From positions 2,327,001 through 2,391,000 of the forward strand of contig NZ_CP137573.1 of assembly GCF_033343995.1 (NCBI RefSeq): a DNA stretch of 64,000 bases. Direction: 5' to 3'. The DNA is from Streptomyces sp. HUAS YS2. Lineage in GTDB: Bacteria > Actinomycetota > Actinomycetes > Streptomycetales > Streptomycetaceae. A model generated the notes under the pieces. That model ran no database searches. It saw only the letters and a list, made by a program, of their open reading frames with translations, and was not told where the DNA came from. Both the position numbers and the translations under genes were made by a program. Shown in pieces: positions 17,834 to 26,284 of the stretch (positions are counted from its first letter, which is position 1; each line of letters begins with the position of its first letter).

Positions 17834-19351
17834 TTACGGTCGGTCCCCGAAGATCGTGCGGTGCCAGTCCTTCGCGGCGACCGCCGTGTTGTCGAACATC
17901 ACGTGCTTGACCTGCGTGTACTCCTCGAAGGAGTAGGCGGACATGTCCTTTCCGAAGCCGGATGCCTTGTAGCCGCCGTGCGGCATCTCGCTGATGATCG
18001 GGATGTGGTCGTTGACCCAGACGCAGCCCGCCTTGATCTCGCGGGTGGCCCGGTTCGCCCGGTACACGTCGCGGCTCCACGCGGAGGCGGCGAGACCGTA
18101 GGGGGTGTCGTTGGCGAGCCGGATGCCCTCGTCGTCGCCGTCGAAGGGCAGTACGACGAGCACCGGGCCGAAGATCTCCGACTGCACGACCTCGCTGTCC
18201 TGCGCCGCGTCGGTGATCAGGGTGGGGCGATAGTACGCGCCCTTCTCCAGATCGCCACCAGGGACTTCGCCGCCGGTGACGACGGTGGCGTAGCCCCGGG
18301 CGCGCTCGACGAAGCCGGCGACGCGGTCGCGCTGGGCGTGGCTGATCAGCGGGCCCATGTCGGTGGCCGGGTCGAACGGGTCGCCGAGCCGGACGGTCTC
18401 CATCAGCTCCGCGACTCGCTCGACGAAGGCGCGGTACAGCGGGCGCTGGACGTAGGCACGGGTGGCCGCCGTGCAGTCCTGGCCGCTGTTGATGAGGGAG
18501 GCGGCGACGGCACCGTGCGCGGCGGCCTCGACGTCGGCGTCGTCGAAGACGACGAACGGGGCCTTGCCGCCGAGTTCGAGGTGCAGCCGCTTGACCGTGG
18601 CGGTGGCGATCTCGGCGACCCGCTTGCCGACCGGCGTGGAGCCGGTGAAGGAGGTCATGGCGACGTCGCCGTGGCCGACGAGGTGCTCGCCCGCGTCCCG
18701 GCCGGCGCCGGTGACGATGTTGACGACACCGTCCGGGATGCCGGCGGCGGTGGCGGCCTCGGCGAACATCAGCGAGGTCAGCGGGGTGAGCTCGGCGGGC
18801 TTGAGGACGATCGTGTTGCCGGCCGCGATCGCCGGGAGGATCTTCCAGGCGGCCATCTGGAGCGGGTAGTTCCAGGGGGCGATGGAACCGACCACGCCGA
18901 TCGGCTCGCGCCGTACGTACGAGGTGTGGTCGCCGCTGTACTCGCCGGCGGACTGGCCCTGGAGGTGGCGGGCCGCGCCCGCGAAGAAGGCGGTGTTGTC
19001 GACGGTACCCGGCACGTCGAACTCGGTGGACAGCCGGATCGGCTTGCCGCACTGCAGGGACTCGGCCCGCGCGAGGTCCTCGGCCTGCTCGGCGAGGACG
19101 CCCGCGAAGCGGTGCAGCGCGTCCGAGCGCTCGCCGGGCGTGGCGCCGGCCCAGCCGGGGAACGCGTCCTTGGCGGCGGCGACGGCGGCGTCCACGTCGG
19201 CGGTGGAGGCGAGCTCGTACGTGTAGACGCTCTCGCCGGTCGCCGGGTCGACCACGCTGTGCTTCTTCCCCGATGTGCCGGGCTGCAGCCGCCCGCCGAT
19301 GTACTGCGCGCCGTCCGCGAAGCGGTCCGTCGCCTGGAAGCGGTTGCCCAT
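17834..19351 (-). CDS. Aldehyde dehydrogenase (probable gamma-aminobutyraldehyde dehydrogenase)
   Basis: A 505-residue aldehyde dehydrogenase that heads the polyamine operon. The catalytic cysteine is in NSGQDCTAATR and the base in LELGGKAPFV; the N-terminal IGGRLQPGTSG is as in betaine/aminobutyraldehyde dehydrogenases. It should oxidise the aminoaldehyde made by the FAD oxidoreductase at the other end of the operon. The ATG at 19351 was chosen over longer frames because it fits family length and lies 30 bp after a good promoter at 19388-19416. Confidence 0.9.
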   Translation of the reverse strand: MGNRFQATDRFADGAQYIGGRLQPGTSGKKHSVVDPATGESVYTYELASTADVDAAVAAAKDAFPGWAGATPGERSDALHRFAGVLAEQAEDLARAESLQCGKPIRLSTEFDVPGTVDNTAFFAGAARHLQGQSAGEYSGDHTSYVRREPIGVVGSIAPWNYPLQMAAWKILPAIAAGNTIVLKPAELTPLTSLMFAEAATAAGIPDGVVNIVTGAGRDAGEHLVGHGDVAMTSFTGSTPVGKRVAEIATATVKRLHLELGGKAPFVVFDDADVEAAAHGAVAASLINSGQDCTAATRAYVQRPLYRAFVERVAELMETVRLGDPFDPATDMGPLISHAQRDRVAGFVERARGYATVVTGGEVPGGDLEKGAYYRPTLITDAAQDSEVVQSEIFGPVLVVLPFDGDDEGIRLANDTPYGLAASAWSRDVYRANRATREIKAGCVWVNDHIPIISEMPHGGYKASGFGKDMSAYSFEEYTQVKHVMFDNTAVAAKDWHRTIFGDRP

Positions 19352-19387
19352 GACGCTCTCCGTTGTCCCAGCTCGAATTGAGTGCCG

Positions 19388-19416
19388 ATCCTGACAGAGG
19401 GATCCAGGGCCAACAA
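19388..19416 (-). promoter_or_regulatory. Promoter of the aldehyde dehydrogenase-pot operon
   Basis: On the minus strand: TTGTTG, exactly 17 bases, CAGGAT, then about 37 bases to the ATG. This matches vegetative Streptomyces promoters (TTGACn / TAgRRT). Confidence 0.5.
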
Positions 19417-19454
19417 GTGATTCCGTTGTTGCCTTTTGATTACGCGACGGAATC
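19411..19454. promoter_or_regulatory. Candidate operator over the -35 of the pot operon promoter
   Basis: Two interlocked inverted repeats: CAACAA (19411-19416) with TTGTTG (19426-19431), and GATTCCG (19419-19425) with CGGAATC (19448-19454). The first arm is the -35 element itself. A repressor bound here would block the promoter. A related half-site, AACAACGAATTTC, lies at 29722-29734 before the Lrp-family gene. Confidence 0.4.
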
Positions 19455-19526
19455 GGTCGACCATGTGTCGAGGCTGCCGGAAAATCTCCGTACGCATTGT
19501 CCGTGGCAGCTGCCACACTCGCGTGC

Positions 19527-20075
19527 ATGGGAACGATCGAGGAACTGACGCAGCAGGTCAGACGGGGTGAGAGGGTCAAGTTCCTGCACTTCTGGGGGCA
19601 CCGCCCGAGGCCGGACGGACAGCTCTCGGCGAGTTGTCTGAGCCAGTGGTGGCCGTCGCCTTTCGAGGTCGCGGGAATACGCTATGCGACCGCCGAGCAC
19701 TGGATGATGGCCGAGAAGGCGCGCCTGTTCGGCGACGCGGAGGCGGAGCGGGCGGCGCTGGAGGCGAACAGCCCGGCGCAGGCGAAGAAGGCCGGGCGAC
19801 TGGTGCGCGGCTTCGACGACGCCGTCTGGGAGCGGGAGCGCTTCGGGATCGTGGTGGCCGGCAGCGTGCACAAGTTCGGCTCGGACGACGCGCTGCGCGC
19901 GTTCCTGCTGGGCACGGGCGGCCGGGTCCTGGTCGAGGCCAGCCCGCTGGACCGGGTCTGGGGCATCGGCCTGGCCGCGGACGACGACCGCGCCGCGGAC
20001 CCGGCGCGCTGGCGCGGCCTGAATCTGCTCGGCTTCGCGCTGATGGAGGCCCGGGCGCGGCTGCGGGAGGGGTGA
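19527..20075 (+). CDS. NADAR family protein (YbiA-like)
   Basis: A 182-residue protein with the NADAR fold: FLHFWGHRP near the start, the core AEHWMMAEKARLFGD, and the C-terminal GLNLLGFALMEAR. Family members hydrolyse N-glycosidic bonds in riboflavin intermediates, and some remove ADP-ribose. Which reaction applies here is not visible. It is a single gene on the plus strand, convergent with the DUF4190 gene, 26 bp apart. Confidence 0.85.
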   Translation: MGTIEELTQQVRRGERVKFLHFWGHRPRPDGQLSASCLSQWWPSPFEVAGIRYATAEHWMMAEKARLFGDAEAERAALEANSPAQAKKAGRLVRGFDDAVWERERFGIVVAGSVHKFGSDDALRAFLLGTGGRVLVEASPLDRVWGIGLAADDDRAADPARWRGLNLLGFALMEARARLREG

Positions 20076-20100
20076 GCCCGGGCCGGGCGGTGACGAGCGG

Positions 20101-20733
20101 CTACGAGCGGCCGGGGACGACCAGGGTGGTCTGGAACGGGTCGTCGTCGTAGTCGCTGTCCTCGTCGAACTTGTCGGCGTTCGCGATGATGTAGGCGAAC
20201 AGGGCGATGAAGATCACGCCGATGACGATGCCGATCGAGCCCATGATGATGCCGGCCAGCGCCTGGCCGCCGTTGTTCGCCTCGCCCCGCTGGACGCGCT
20301 TGCGGCCCAGGATGCCGAAGATCAGGGCGAGCACGCCGAGCACCAGAGCGGGCACGCCGTAGCACCAGCCGATGGTGAGCGCGAGGATGCCGAGCACCAT
20401 GGCCGCCGTGCCCATGCCGTTCGACGGGGCCTGCGGCCAGCCTCCCTGGCCGTAGCCGCCGTAGCCCGGGTAGCCGGGGTAGCCGTACTGCCCGGCGGGC
20501 GGGGCCGGGGCGGTGGGGTAGCCGTAGCCCGGGCCGGTCGGCGCGACCGGGGGCGGGGGCACGTCGGCGGGCGGCACGGCCGCCATCGTCGGCTGGTCGT
20601 GCACGGGCGGCGGCGTCGGCGTCGGCGGCTGCCCGGCGGATTTGCCCAGCTCCACCCGCTCCGGCGGGGCCCACGGGTCGGCGGGGTCGTACCCGCCCTG
20701 GCCGTCCTGCGGCTGTCCGCTGCTGTCCGTCAT
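20101..20733 (-). CDS. DUF4190 domain-containing membrane protein
   Basis: A 210-residue protein with a Pro/Gly/Tyr-rich cytoplasmic N-terminus (about 100 residues, repeated YGYPGYPGYGG) and two to three hydrophobic helices of the DUF4190 type (MGTAAMVLGILALTIGWCYG). It ends in an acidic tail (DEDSDYDDD). The function is unknown; such proteins are abundant in Streptomyces. The start ATG at 20733 has GGGGGAGGA just upstream. Confidence 0.85.
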   Translation of the reverse strand: MTDSSGQPQDGQGGYDPADPWAPPERVELGKSAGQPPTPTPPPVHDQPTMAAVPPADVPPPPVAPTGPGYGYPTAPAPPAGQYGYPGYPGYGGYGQGGWPQAPSNGMGTAAMVLGILALTIGWCYGVPALVLGVLALIFGILGRKRVQRGEANNGGQALAGIIMGSIGIVIGVIFIALFAYIIANADKFDEDSDYDDDPFQTTLVVPGRS

Positions 20734-20808
20734 GGTCCTCCCCCATCGTGGTCCGGCCATGCTACGACGTCCGTCGGACACGAAGCCCGCCCGGCCTACG
20801 ATGACGTG

Positions 20809-21840
20809 ATGACCGACCTGCATCCCTTCATCGCGGGCCTGCCCAAGGCCGAACTCCACGTCCACCACGTCGGGTCCGCGTCCCCGCGGATCGTCTCCGA
20901 GCTGGCCGCCCGGCACCCGGACTCCAAGGTCCCGACGGACCCCGAGGCGCTCGCCGACTACTTCACCTTCACCGACTTCGCGCACTTCATCGAGGTGTAC
21001 CTGTCGGTCGTGGACCTGGTCCGCACCCCCGAGGACGTCCGGCTGCTGACCTTCGAGGTCGCCCGTGACATGGCCCGGCAGAACATCCGGTACGCCGAAC
21101 TCACCATCACGCCCTTCAGTTCGACCCGCCGCGGCATCGACGAGCGGGCGTTCATGGAGGCCATCGAGGACGCCCGCCGGGCCGCCGAGACCGAGCTGGG
21201 CGTCGTCCTGCGCTGGTGCTTCGACATCCCGGGCGAGGCCGGCCTGGAGGCCGCCGCCGAGACCGCGCGACTCGCCGTCACCGACGGGCTGCGCCCCGAG
21301 GGCCTGGTCTCCTTCGGGCTCGGCGGCCCGGAGATCGGCGTGCCCCGCCCGCAGTTCAAGCCGTACTTCGACCAGGCGCGCGCGGCCGGCCTGCACTCCG
21401 TCCCGCACGCCGGCGAGACGACCGGCCCGCAGACCGTCTGGGACGCGCTGAACGAGCTGGGCGCGGAGCGCATCGGCCACGGCACCAGTTCGGTGCAGGA
21501 CCCGGAGCTGCTCGCGCACCTCGCCGCGAACCGGATCGCGCTGGAGGTCTGCCCGACGTCCAACATCGCGACCCGGGCCGTTGCCACGCTGGAGGAGCAT
21601 CCGATCCGGCAGATGGTGGACGCCGGTGTGCTGGTGACCGTCAACAGCGACGACCCGCCGATGTTCGGCACCGATCTCGAGAACGAGTACGCGGTCGCCG
21701 CCCGGCTGCTCGGCCTCGACGAGCGCGGCGTGGCCGCGCTCGCGAAGAACGCGGTCGAGGCCTCCTTCCTCGACGAGGCCGGCAAAGCCCGGCTGGCCGG
21801 CGAGATCGACGCCTACACGGACAAGTGGCTGGCGCACTGA
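20809..21840 (+). CDS. Probable aminodeoxyfutalosine deaminase (adenosine deaminase superfamily)
   Basis: A 343-residue COG1816-type deaminase. The metal ligands are His-x-His in ELHVHHVGSA, His in VPHAGETTG, the catalytic histidine in RIGHGTS and Asp in NSDDPP. The first motif reads HVHHVGS rather than the HLHLEG of true adenosine deaminases. Streptomyces enzymes of this type, at what I recall as the same locus, were shown to act on 6-aminodeoxyfutalosine in the futalosine route to menaquinone (Sav2595 of S. avermitilis). Adenosine deaminase is the alternative and the common database label. It is followed 19 bp later by the GDPD gene. Confidence 0.72.
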   Translation: MTDLHPFIAGLPKAELHVHHVGSASPRIVSELAARHPDSKVPTDPEALADYFTFTDFAHFIEVYLSVVDLVRTPEDVRLLTFEVARDMARQNIRYAELTITPFSSTRRGIDERAFMEAIEDARRAAETELGVVLRWCFDIPGEAGLEAAAETARLAVTDGLRPEGLVSFGLGGPEIGVPRPQFKPYFDQARAAGLHSVPHAGETTGPQTVWDALNELGAERIGHGTSSVQDPELLAHLAANRIALEVCPTSNIATRAVATLEEHPIRQMVDAGVLVTVNSDDPPMFGTDLENEYAVAARLLGLDERGVAALAKNAVEASFLDEAGKARLAGEIDAYTDKWLAH

Positions 21841-21859
21841 CAGCCGTGAGAATGGGGGC

Positions 21860-22549
21860 ATGCGCAACGTCAGAGTCGTAGCCCACCGCGGTGACCCGTA
21901 CCGCGTCCGCGAGAACACGCTCCCCTCGATCGCCTCGGCGGTCGAGCGGGGGGCGGACGTCGTCGAGATCGACGTCCGGCTCACCCGCGACGGAGTCCCC
22001 GTCCTCCTGCACGACGACACGCTGAAGCGGCTCTGGGGCCACGACCGGCCGCTGTCCGGGCTCGCGTACGACGAGCTGCGGGGGCTCACCGGCGAAGGGG
22101 TCCCCACTCTGGACGAGGCGCTGGAGGCGGCCGGAACGCACCCGCTGATGATCGACCTGCCGGGCGGCGACGAGGCGTCGGTCCGCGAGATCGTCGGCAC
22201 CGTCCACGAGTTCGGGGCGGGCGACCGGGTCTCGTACTGCGCCGGCGGCGTCGCGATGCTCCAGGTCCGGGCCGCGGACCCGGCCGCGGAGATCGCGCTG
22301 ACCTGGACCTCGCTCGCCCCGCCACGTCCCGTGCTGCTCGACGCGGTGAAGCCGCGGTTCCTCAACTACCGCTTCGGGCTGGCGAGTCGGGCGCTCGCGG
22401 AGCGGGTGCACCGGGACGGGCTGCTGCTCTCCGCCTGGACCGCGGACACCCGGCGCACGATGCGTAAGCTGATCGACCACGGGGTGGACTCGATCACCAC
22501 CAACCGTGTCGACGTGCTCGCCGCGGAACTGCGCAGGCGCGAGGCGTAG
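21860..22549 (+). CDS. Glycerophosphodiester phosphodiesterase
   Basis: A compact GDPD-type TIM barrel of 229 residues. The N-terminal VVAHRGDPYRVRENTLPS carries the catalytic HR-G...ENT motif, and VEIDVRLTRDGVPVLLHDD carries the metal-binding E-x-D and the second catalytic histidine. The SAWTAD and DSITTN segments close the barrel. It hydrolyses glycerophosphodiesters to glycerol-3-phosphate and an alcohol. No signal peptide is seen, so it is probably cytoplasmic. It probably shares a transcript with the deaminase gene upstream. Confidence 0.9.
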   Translation: MRNVRVVAHRGDPYRVRENTLPSIASAVERGADVVEIDVRLTRDGVPVLLHDDTLKRLWGHDRPLSGLAYDELRGLTGEGVPTLDEALEAAGTHPLMIDLPGGDEASVREIVGTVHEFGAGDRVSYCAGGVAMLQVRAADPAAEIALTWTSLAPPRPVLLDAVKPRFLNYRFGLASRALAERVHRDGLLLSAWTADTRRTMRKLIDHGVDSITTNRVDVLAAELRRREA

Positions 22550-22587
22550 GCAGCAGAGGGACGCGAGCCGCGAGGGGGTACGGGGGC

Positions 22588-23733
22588 GTGCGGAACTGGT
22601 GGCAGCGGGCCCGGCTGCTGGGCGAGGTCAATCCGTGGGCCGTGGACATCGGGCTCACGCTCCTCGTCCAGGCCGCGATGACGATGCCGTTCGTGGTGCC
22701 CCGCCCGCCCGAGGTGGAGCCGGCGACCTGGCCCGCCTACGGGCTGACGACGCTGACCGTGCTGCCGCTGGTCTGGCGCCGGCGGGCGCCGTTCACCGTG
22801 CTCCTGGCGATCCTGGCGACCAGCGCCCTGTACAAGCTGGCCGTGGAGGGGCCGGGGCAGCCGCTGCCGTACACCGGCCTGGTCATCGTCTACACGATCG
22901 CCTCGCTCTCCCCTCCCCGGACCCGGCTCGCGGCGGCCCTGCTGCTGATCGTGGCGGTGCCGGCGTCGGTGTGGCTCAACACGCAGTCGGCCCGCGAACT
23001 GACCTTCTCGCTCTTCGTGTTCGCCGCCGCGTACGTCTTCGGCCGGCTCACCGACGCCCGGCAGCGAGCCACCCTGGTCGAGGCGGAACGGGCGGCGGCG
23101 CGTGAACGGGCGAGGATCGCCCGGGAGATGCACGACATCCTGTCGCACGCCGTGAGCCTGATGATCGTGCAGGCGGAGGCCGGGCCGCTCGCGGTGCGCG
23201 CGGCGCCGGAGAAGGCGGAGGCGGCGTTCGACGCGATCTCGGAGACCGGCCGGGACGCGATGGCGCAGCTGCGCCGGATGCTGGGCGTGCTGCGGGAGGA
23301 GGACGGCCCGGCGCCCCGGGAGCCGCAGCCGGGCCTGGACGCGATTCCGGAGCTGCTCGCCCGGGTCCGGGCCGGCGGTCTGGACGTCACGTACGACACC
23401 GCGGGCGGGCCGGGACCGCTGCCGCCCGCGCTGGGCGCGACGGTGCACCGGATCGTGCAGGAGGCGCTGACGAACGTGGTGAAGCACGCCGCCGCCCGCA
23501 CCACCGCCGTCCGGCTCGGCCGTGCGGCGGGCCTCCTGACAGTGACGGTGACCGACGACGGGCGGGGGCCGCGCGGAGTGCGGGGGCCGTCCGGCGGGCA
23601 CGGGCTGATCGGGCTGCGGGAGCGGGCGGCGGCCCACGGCGGCACGGCCGTCACCGGTCCGGGCCCGGGCGGCCGGGGCTTCGAGGTGCGGGTCGAGATC
23701 CCGCTGGATTCTGTTGCGGAGGTACGGAGTTGA
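22588..23733 (+). CDS. Sensor histidine kinase (NarL-partner type)
   Basis: A 381-residue HisKA_3 kinase with a GTG start at 22588. About four membrane helices occupy residues 20-150. The phosphoacceptor histidine is in ARIAREMHDILSHAVSL, and the ATP-binding domain shows EALTNVVKHA and GGHGLIGLRERAAAHGG. The stop codon overlaps the start of the response regulator, so they form a coupled pair. The stimulus is unknown; the serine hydrolase gene downstream is a possible target. Confidence 0.9.
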   Translation: MRNWWQRARLLGEVNPWAVDIGLTLLVQAAMTMPFVVPRPPEVEPATWPAYGLTTLTVLPLVWRRRAPFTVLLAILATSALYKLAVEGPGQPLPYTGLVIVYTIASLSPPRTRLAAALLLIVAVPASVWLNTQSARELTFSLFVFAAAYVFGRLTDARQRATLVEAERAAARERARIAREMHDILSHAVSLMIVQAEAGPLAVRAAPEKAEAAFDAISETGRDAMAQLRRMLGVLREEDGPAPREPQPGLDAIPELLARVRAGGLDVTYDTAGGPGPLPPALGATVHRIVQEALTNVVKHAAARTTAVRLGRAAGLLTVTVTDDGRGPRGVRGPSGGHGLIGLRERAAAHGGTAVTGPGPGGRGFEVRVEIPLDSVAEVRS

Positions 23734-24422
23734 CGATCCGCGTGATGGTGGCGGACGACCAGGAGCTGGTGCGCAGCGGCTTCGCGATGATCCTGGACGC
23801 GCAGCCGGACATCGAGGTGGTCGCCGAGGCCGCCGACGGGGCGGAGGCGGTCGAGGCGGTGCGCGAGCACGCCCCGGACGTGGCGCTGCTCGACATCCGG
23901 ATGCCGCGCATGGACGGCATCGAGGCGTGCCGGGCGATCGCCGCGCACGGCGGCTGCCGGACGGTGATGCTGACGACCTTCGACGCGGACGAGTACGTCT
24001 TCGAGGCGCTGCACGCGGGCGCCAGCGGCTTCCTGCTGAAGGACGTACGGCGGGACGACCTGGTGCACGCGGTACGGGTGGTGGCGGCGGGCGACTCGCT
24101 GCTCGCTCCGTCCGTGGCGCGCCGGCTGGTGGAGCGGTACACGGCGGGCGGCCCGGCGCGCACCGATCCGCGGCTCGACGCGCTCACCGGGCGGGAGCGG
24201 GAGACGCTGCTGCTGCTCGCGCGGGGCCTGTCGAACGCGGAGATCGCGGCGGAGCTGGTGGTCAGCGAGCACACCGTGAAGACGCACGTCGGGAACGTGC
24301 TGGCGAAGCTGGGGCTGCGGGACCGGATCCAGGCGGTGATCTGCGCGTACGAGACGGGCCTCGTCACGCCGGGCACTCCCCCGGCCGGGGGAGGCGCGGG
24401 CACGGCGGTCTCCCCCGCGTAG
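23730..24422 (+). CDS. LuxR/NarL family response regulator
   Basis: A 230-residue two-domain regulator. The receiver domain has the acidic pair in MVADDQE, the phosphorylated Asp in VALLDIRMP and the conserved Lys in LLKDVR. The C-terminal LuxR helix-turn-helix reads LTGREREtLLLLARG... NAEIAAELVVSEHTVKTHV. The TTG start at 23730 overlaps the kinase stop (TTGA) and follows GGAGGTACGGAG. It acts with the kinase encoded just upstream. Confidence 0.9.
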   Translation: MTIRVMVADDQELVRSGFAMILDAQPDIEVVAEAADGAEAVEAVREHAPDVALLDIRMPRMDGIEACRAIAAHGGCRTVMLTTFDADEYVFEALHAGASGFLLKDVRRDDLVHAVRVVAAGDSLLAPSVARRLVERYTAGGPARTDPRLDALTGRERETLLLLARGLSNAEIAAELVVSEHTVKTHVGNVLAKLGLRDRIQAVICAYETGLVTPGTPPAGGGAGTAVSPA

Positions 24423-24427
24423 GGGAG
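24376..24427 (+). terminator. Tandem hairpins at the end of the two-component operon
   Basis: CTCCCCCGG/CCGGGGGAG (24376-24393) lies in the last codons of the regulator gene, and CTCCCC-cgcgta-GGGGAG (24410-24427) spans its stop codon. Together they probably end transcription; no T-run follows. Confidence 0.45.
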
Positions 24428-24529
24428 GGACCGGCCGACGGAAGATCGCCGGAGCGGGCGATCCGGACGAAGCCGCAGGTCAGCAGGATGGGATCACGAC
24501 AACGACGGTTTCCCACCCAGGAGTTGACC

Positions 24530-25735
24530 ATGAACGGCACCACCCGGACCCTGCTCGCCGCCGCGCTCGTGCTCGGCGTCGCGGCGGGCCCCTCGGTCGT
24601 CCCCGCGACCGCCGGCACGGCATCGTCCACCGGCTCCACGACCTCGCCTGTTTCCGCTTCCTCTTCGACCGCCGCTCTGGACGCGGCGATCGCCGGGCTC
24701 CCGTCCACCGACGCGACGGCCGCACTCGCCCGGGTCGGCGGCTCCGAGGGGGTCTGGCACGGCACGGCGGGCGTCCACGACCTGCGGACGAACCGCCCGG
24801 CCGACCCGGGCGCCCGCTTCCGGGCGGGCTCGGTGACCAAGGTCTTCACGGCGGCGGTCGCCCTCCAGCTGGCCGCCGAGGGCCGGCTCGACCTGGACCG
24901 GACCGCCCGCTCCTACCTGCCGGACCTGATCCCGGCGGCGTACGACCGGGTGACCGTGCGCCAGTTGCTGAACCACACGCACGGCATCCCGGCCCCGGAC
25001 TTCCCGGGCACGACGGTCGAGGAGTGGTACGAGAACCGCTTCGTCGTGCACGACCCGGAGGACATGGTCCGCTCGGCAACGGCGAAGCGCCCGGAGTTCG
25101 CGCCCGGCACCCGGCAGCACTACCTGAACATCGGCTACACGGTCACGGGGCTGCTGATCGAGAAGGTGACCGGCGACTCGTACGAGCACCAGGTGGCCGC
25201 CCGCGTCCTGCGCCCGCTCGGCCTGCGCGACACGTACTCCCCCGGAACCAGCCCGCGCATCGTCGGCCCGCACAACCACGGCTACCAGACCATGAAGCGG
25301 GCCGACGGCACGACCGGGCTGCGGGACGTGTCGGTGTGGAACTCGACGGACGGCTGGGCGGCGGGGGACATCGTCTCCACGACCGCGGACCTGGAGCGCT
25401 TCACGCGGGCGCTGTTCGCAGGCCAGGTGGTGCGCGGCCCGCTCCTGGAGGAGATGTTCACGCTGCCGGACGCGCCGGACTTCAGGTCCGGCGCGCCCGC
25501 CGCGTACGCCGTCGGGCTGTCGATGAAGAAGCTGGGCGGGCGCGAGGTGTGGGGCAAGACCGGTGGCCGCTGGGGCTACAACGCGGCGATCGCCTCGACC
25601 CGCGACGGCTCGCGCACGCTGGTCTACAGCGTCAACGCCACGGACGCGAAGGGGCAGGACATGAACAAGGTGGCGCTGAACCTCATGCTGGCGACGTTCG
25701 GGGCGCCGGACCGGTCTGCAGCTCCAGGCGCTTGA
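24530..25735 (+). CDS. Secreted serine hydrolase (beta-lactamase / D-Ala-D-Ala carboxypeptidase family)
   Basis: A 401-residue exported protein. A Sec-type signal peptide (TLLAAALVLGVAAGPSVVPA) is followed by a Ser/Thr-rich linker. The class C-like active site shows the nucleophile in GSVTKVF (about residue 100), Tyr-x-Asn in HYLNIGYT, and KTGG near residue 345. It should act on peptidoglycan-type D-Ala peptides or related esters outside the cell. The ATG at 24530 follows CAGGAG. Its last 53 bases overlap the convergent membrane protein gene. Confidence 0.9.
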   Translation: MNGTTRTLLAAALVLGVAAGPSVVPATAGTASSTGSTTSPVSASSSTAALDAAIAGLPSTDATAALARVGGSEGVWHGTAGVHDLRTNRPADPGARFRAGSVTKVFTAAVALQLAAEGRLDLDRTARSYLPDLIPAAYDRVTVRQLLNHTHGIPAPDFPGTTVEEWYENRFVVHDPEDMVRSATAKRPEFAPGTRQHYLNIGYTVTGLLIEKVTGDSYEHQVAARVLRPLGLRDTYSPGTSPRIVGPHNHGYQTMKRADGTTGLRDVSVWNSTDGWAAGDIVSTTADLERFTRALFAGQVVRGPLLEEMFTLPDAPDFRSGAPAAYAVGLSMKKLGGREVWGKTGGRWGYNAAIASTRDGSRTLVYSVNATDAKGQDMNKVALNLMLATFGAPDRSAAPGA

Positions 25736-26219
25736 TCATCCGTCGCAGGACGAGCAGCGGGACGATCCCGAACACCCCGAAGGACATGTCGATCACCGAC
25801 CACCAGAAGGGGATGTCGCGGATCGGCCCGCAGATCAGGGCGAGCGGGACGATGCCGACGCAGGCGATCATCGCGAACTCGACGACCCAGATGTTGCGGA
25901 CGGGGTCGCGGTACACGCCGTAGAAGGCGACGGCGATGACGAGGTGGGCGAAGGCCAGCCAGTCGGTGCCGTACAGCAGGTACGGGGCGGTGGCGTCGGC
26001 CTCCTCGAGCCCGCCGCGGACCTTGGCGATCCACTCGGCGAGCTCCGGGAAGAGCTCGGCGACCGGCGCGGCCCAGGAGGTCAACGTGGAGTCGAGGAGG
26101 CGGAGTTCGGTGACGAGCGGGAAGGCGGTGATCCCGCTCAGCACCAGGCAGACGACGAAGACGACCAGCCAGACACGGATACGCGCGCGGAGGGCTCTCG
26201 GCCCGTTCGAGTCGCTCAT
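25683..26219 (-). CDS. Hypothetical membrane protein (178 aa)
   Basis: Four predicted helices (VWLVVFVVCLVLSGITAFPL; WLAFAHLVIAVAFYGVYR; VVEFAMIACVGIVPLALICG; FWWSVIDMSFGVFGIVPLLV). No enzymatic motif is seen. Actinobacteria carry many such proteins of unknown role, and I cannot name the family. The 3' end runs 53 bp into the 3' end of the convergent serine hydrolase gene. Both frames look genuine, so the overlap appears real rather than an annotation choice. Confidence 0.75.
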   Translation of the reverse strand: MSDSNGPRALRARIRVWLVVFVVCLVLSGITAFPLVTELRLLDSTLTSWAAPVAELFPELAEWIAKVRGGLEEADATAPYLLYGTDWLAFAHLVIAVAFYGVYRDPVRNIWVVEFAMIACVGIVPLALICGPIRDIPFWWSVIDMSFGVFGIVPLLVLRRMIKRLELQTGPAPRTSPA

Positions 26220-26284
26220 GGCCGCAGCCTACGCCCATCATGAACGCGTTCAAAAATAGGGGTGGGTGCGGAGGTTCGGGAGCG

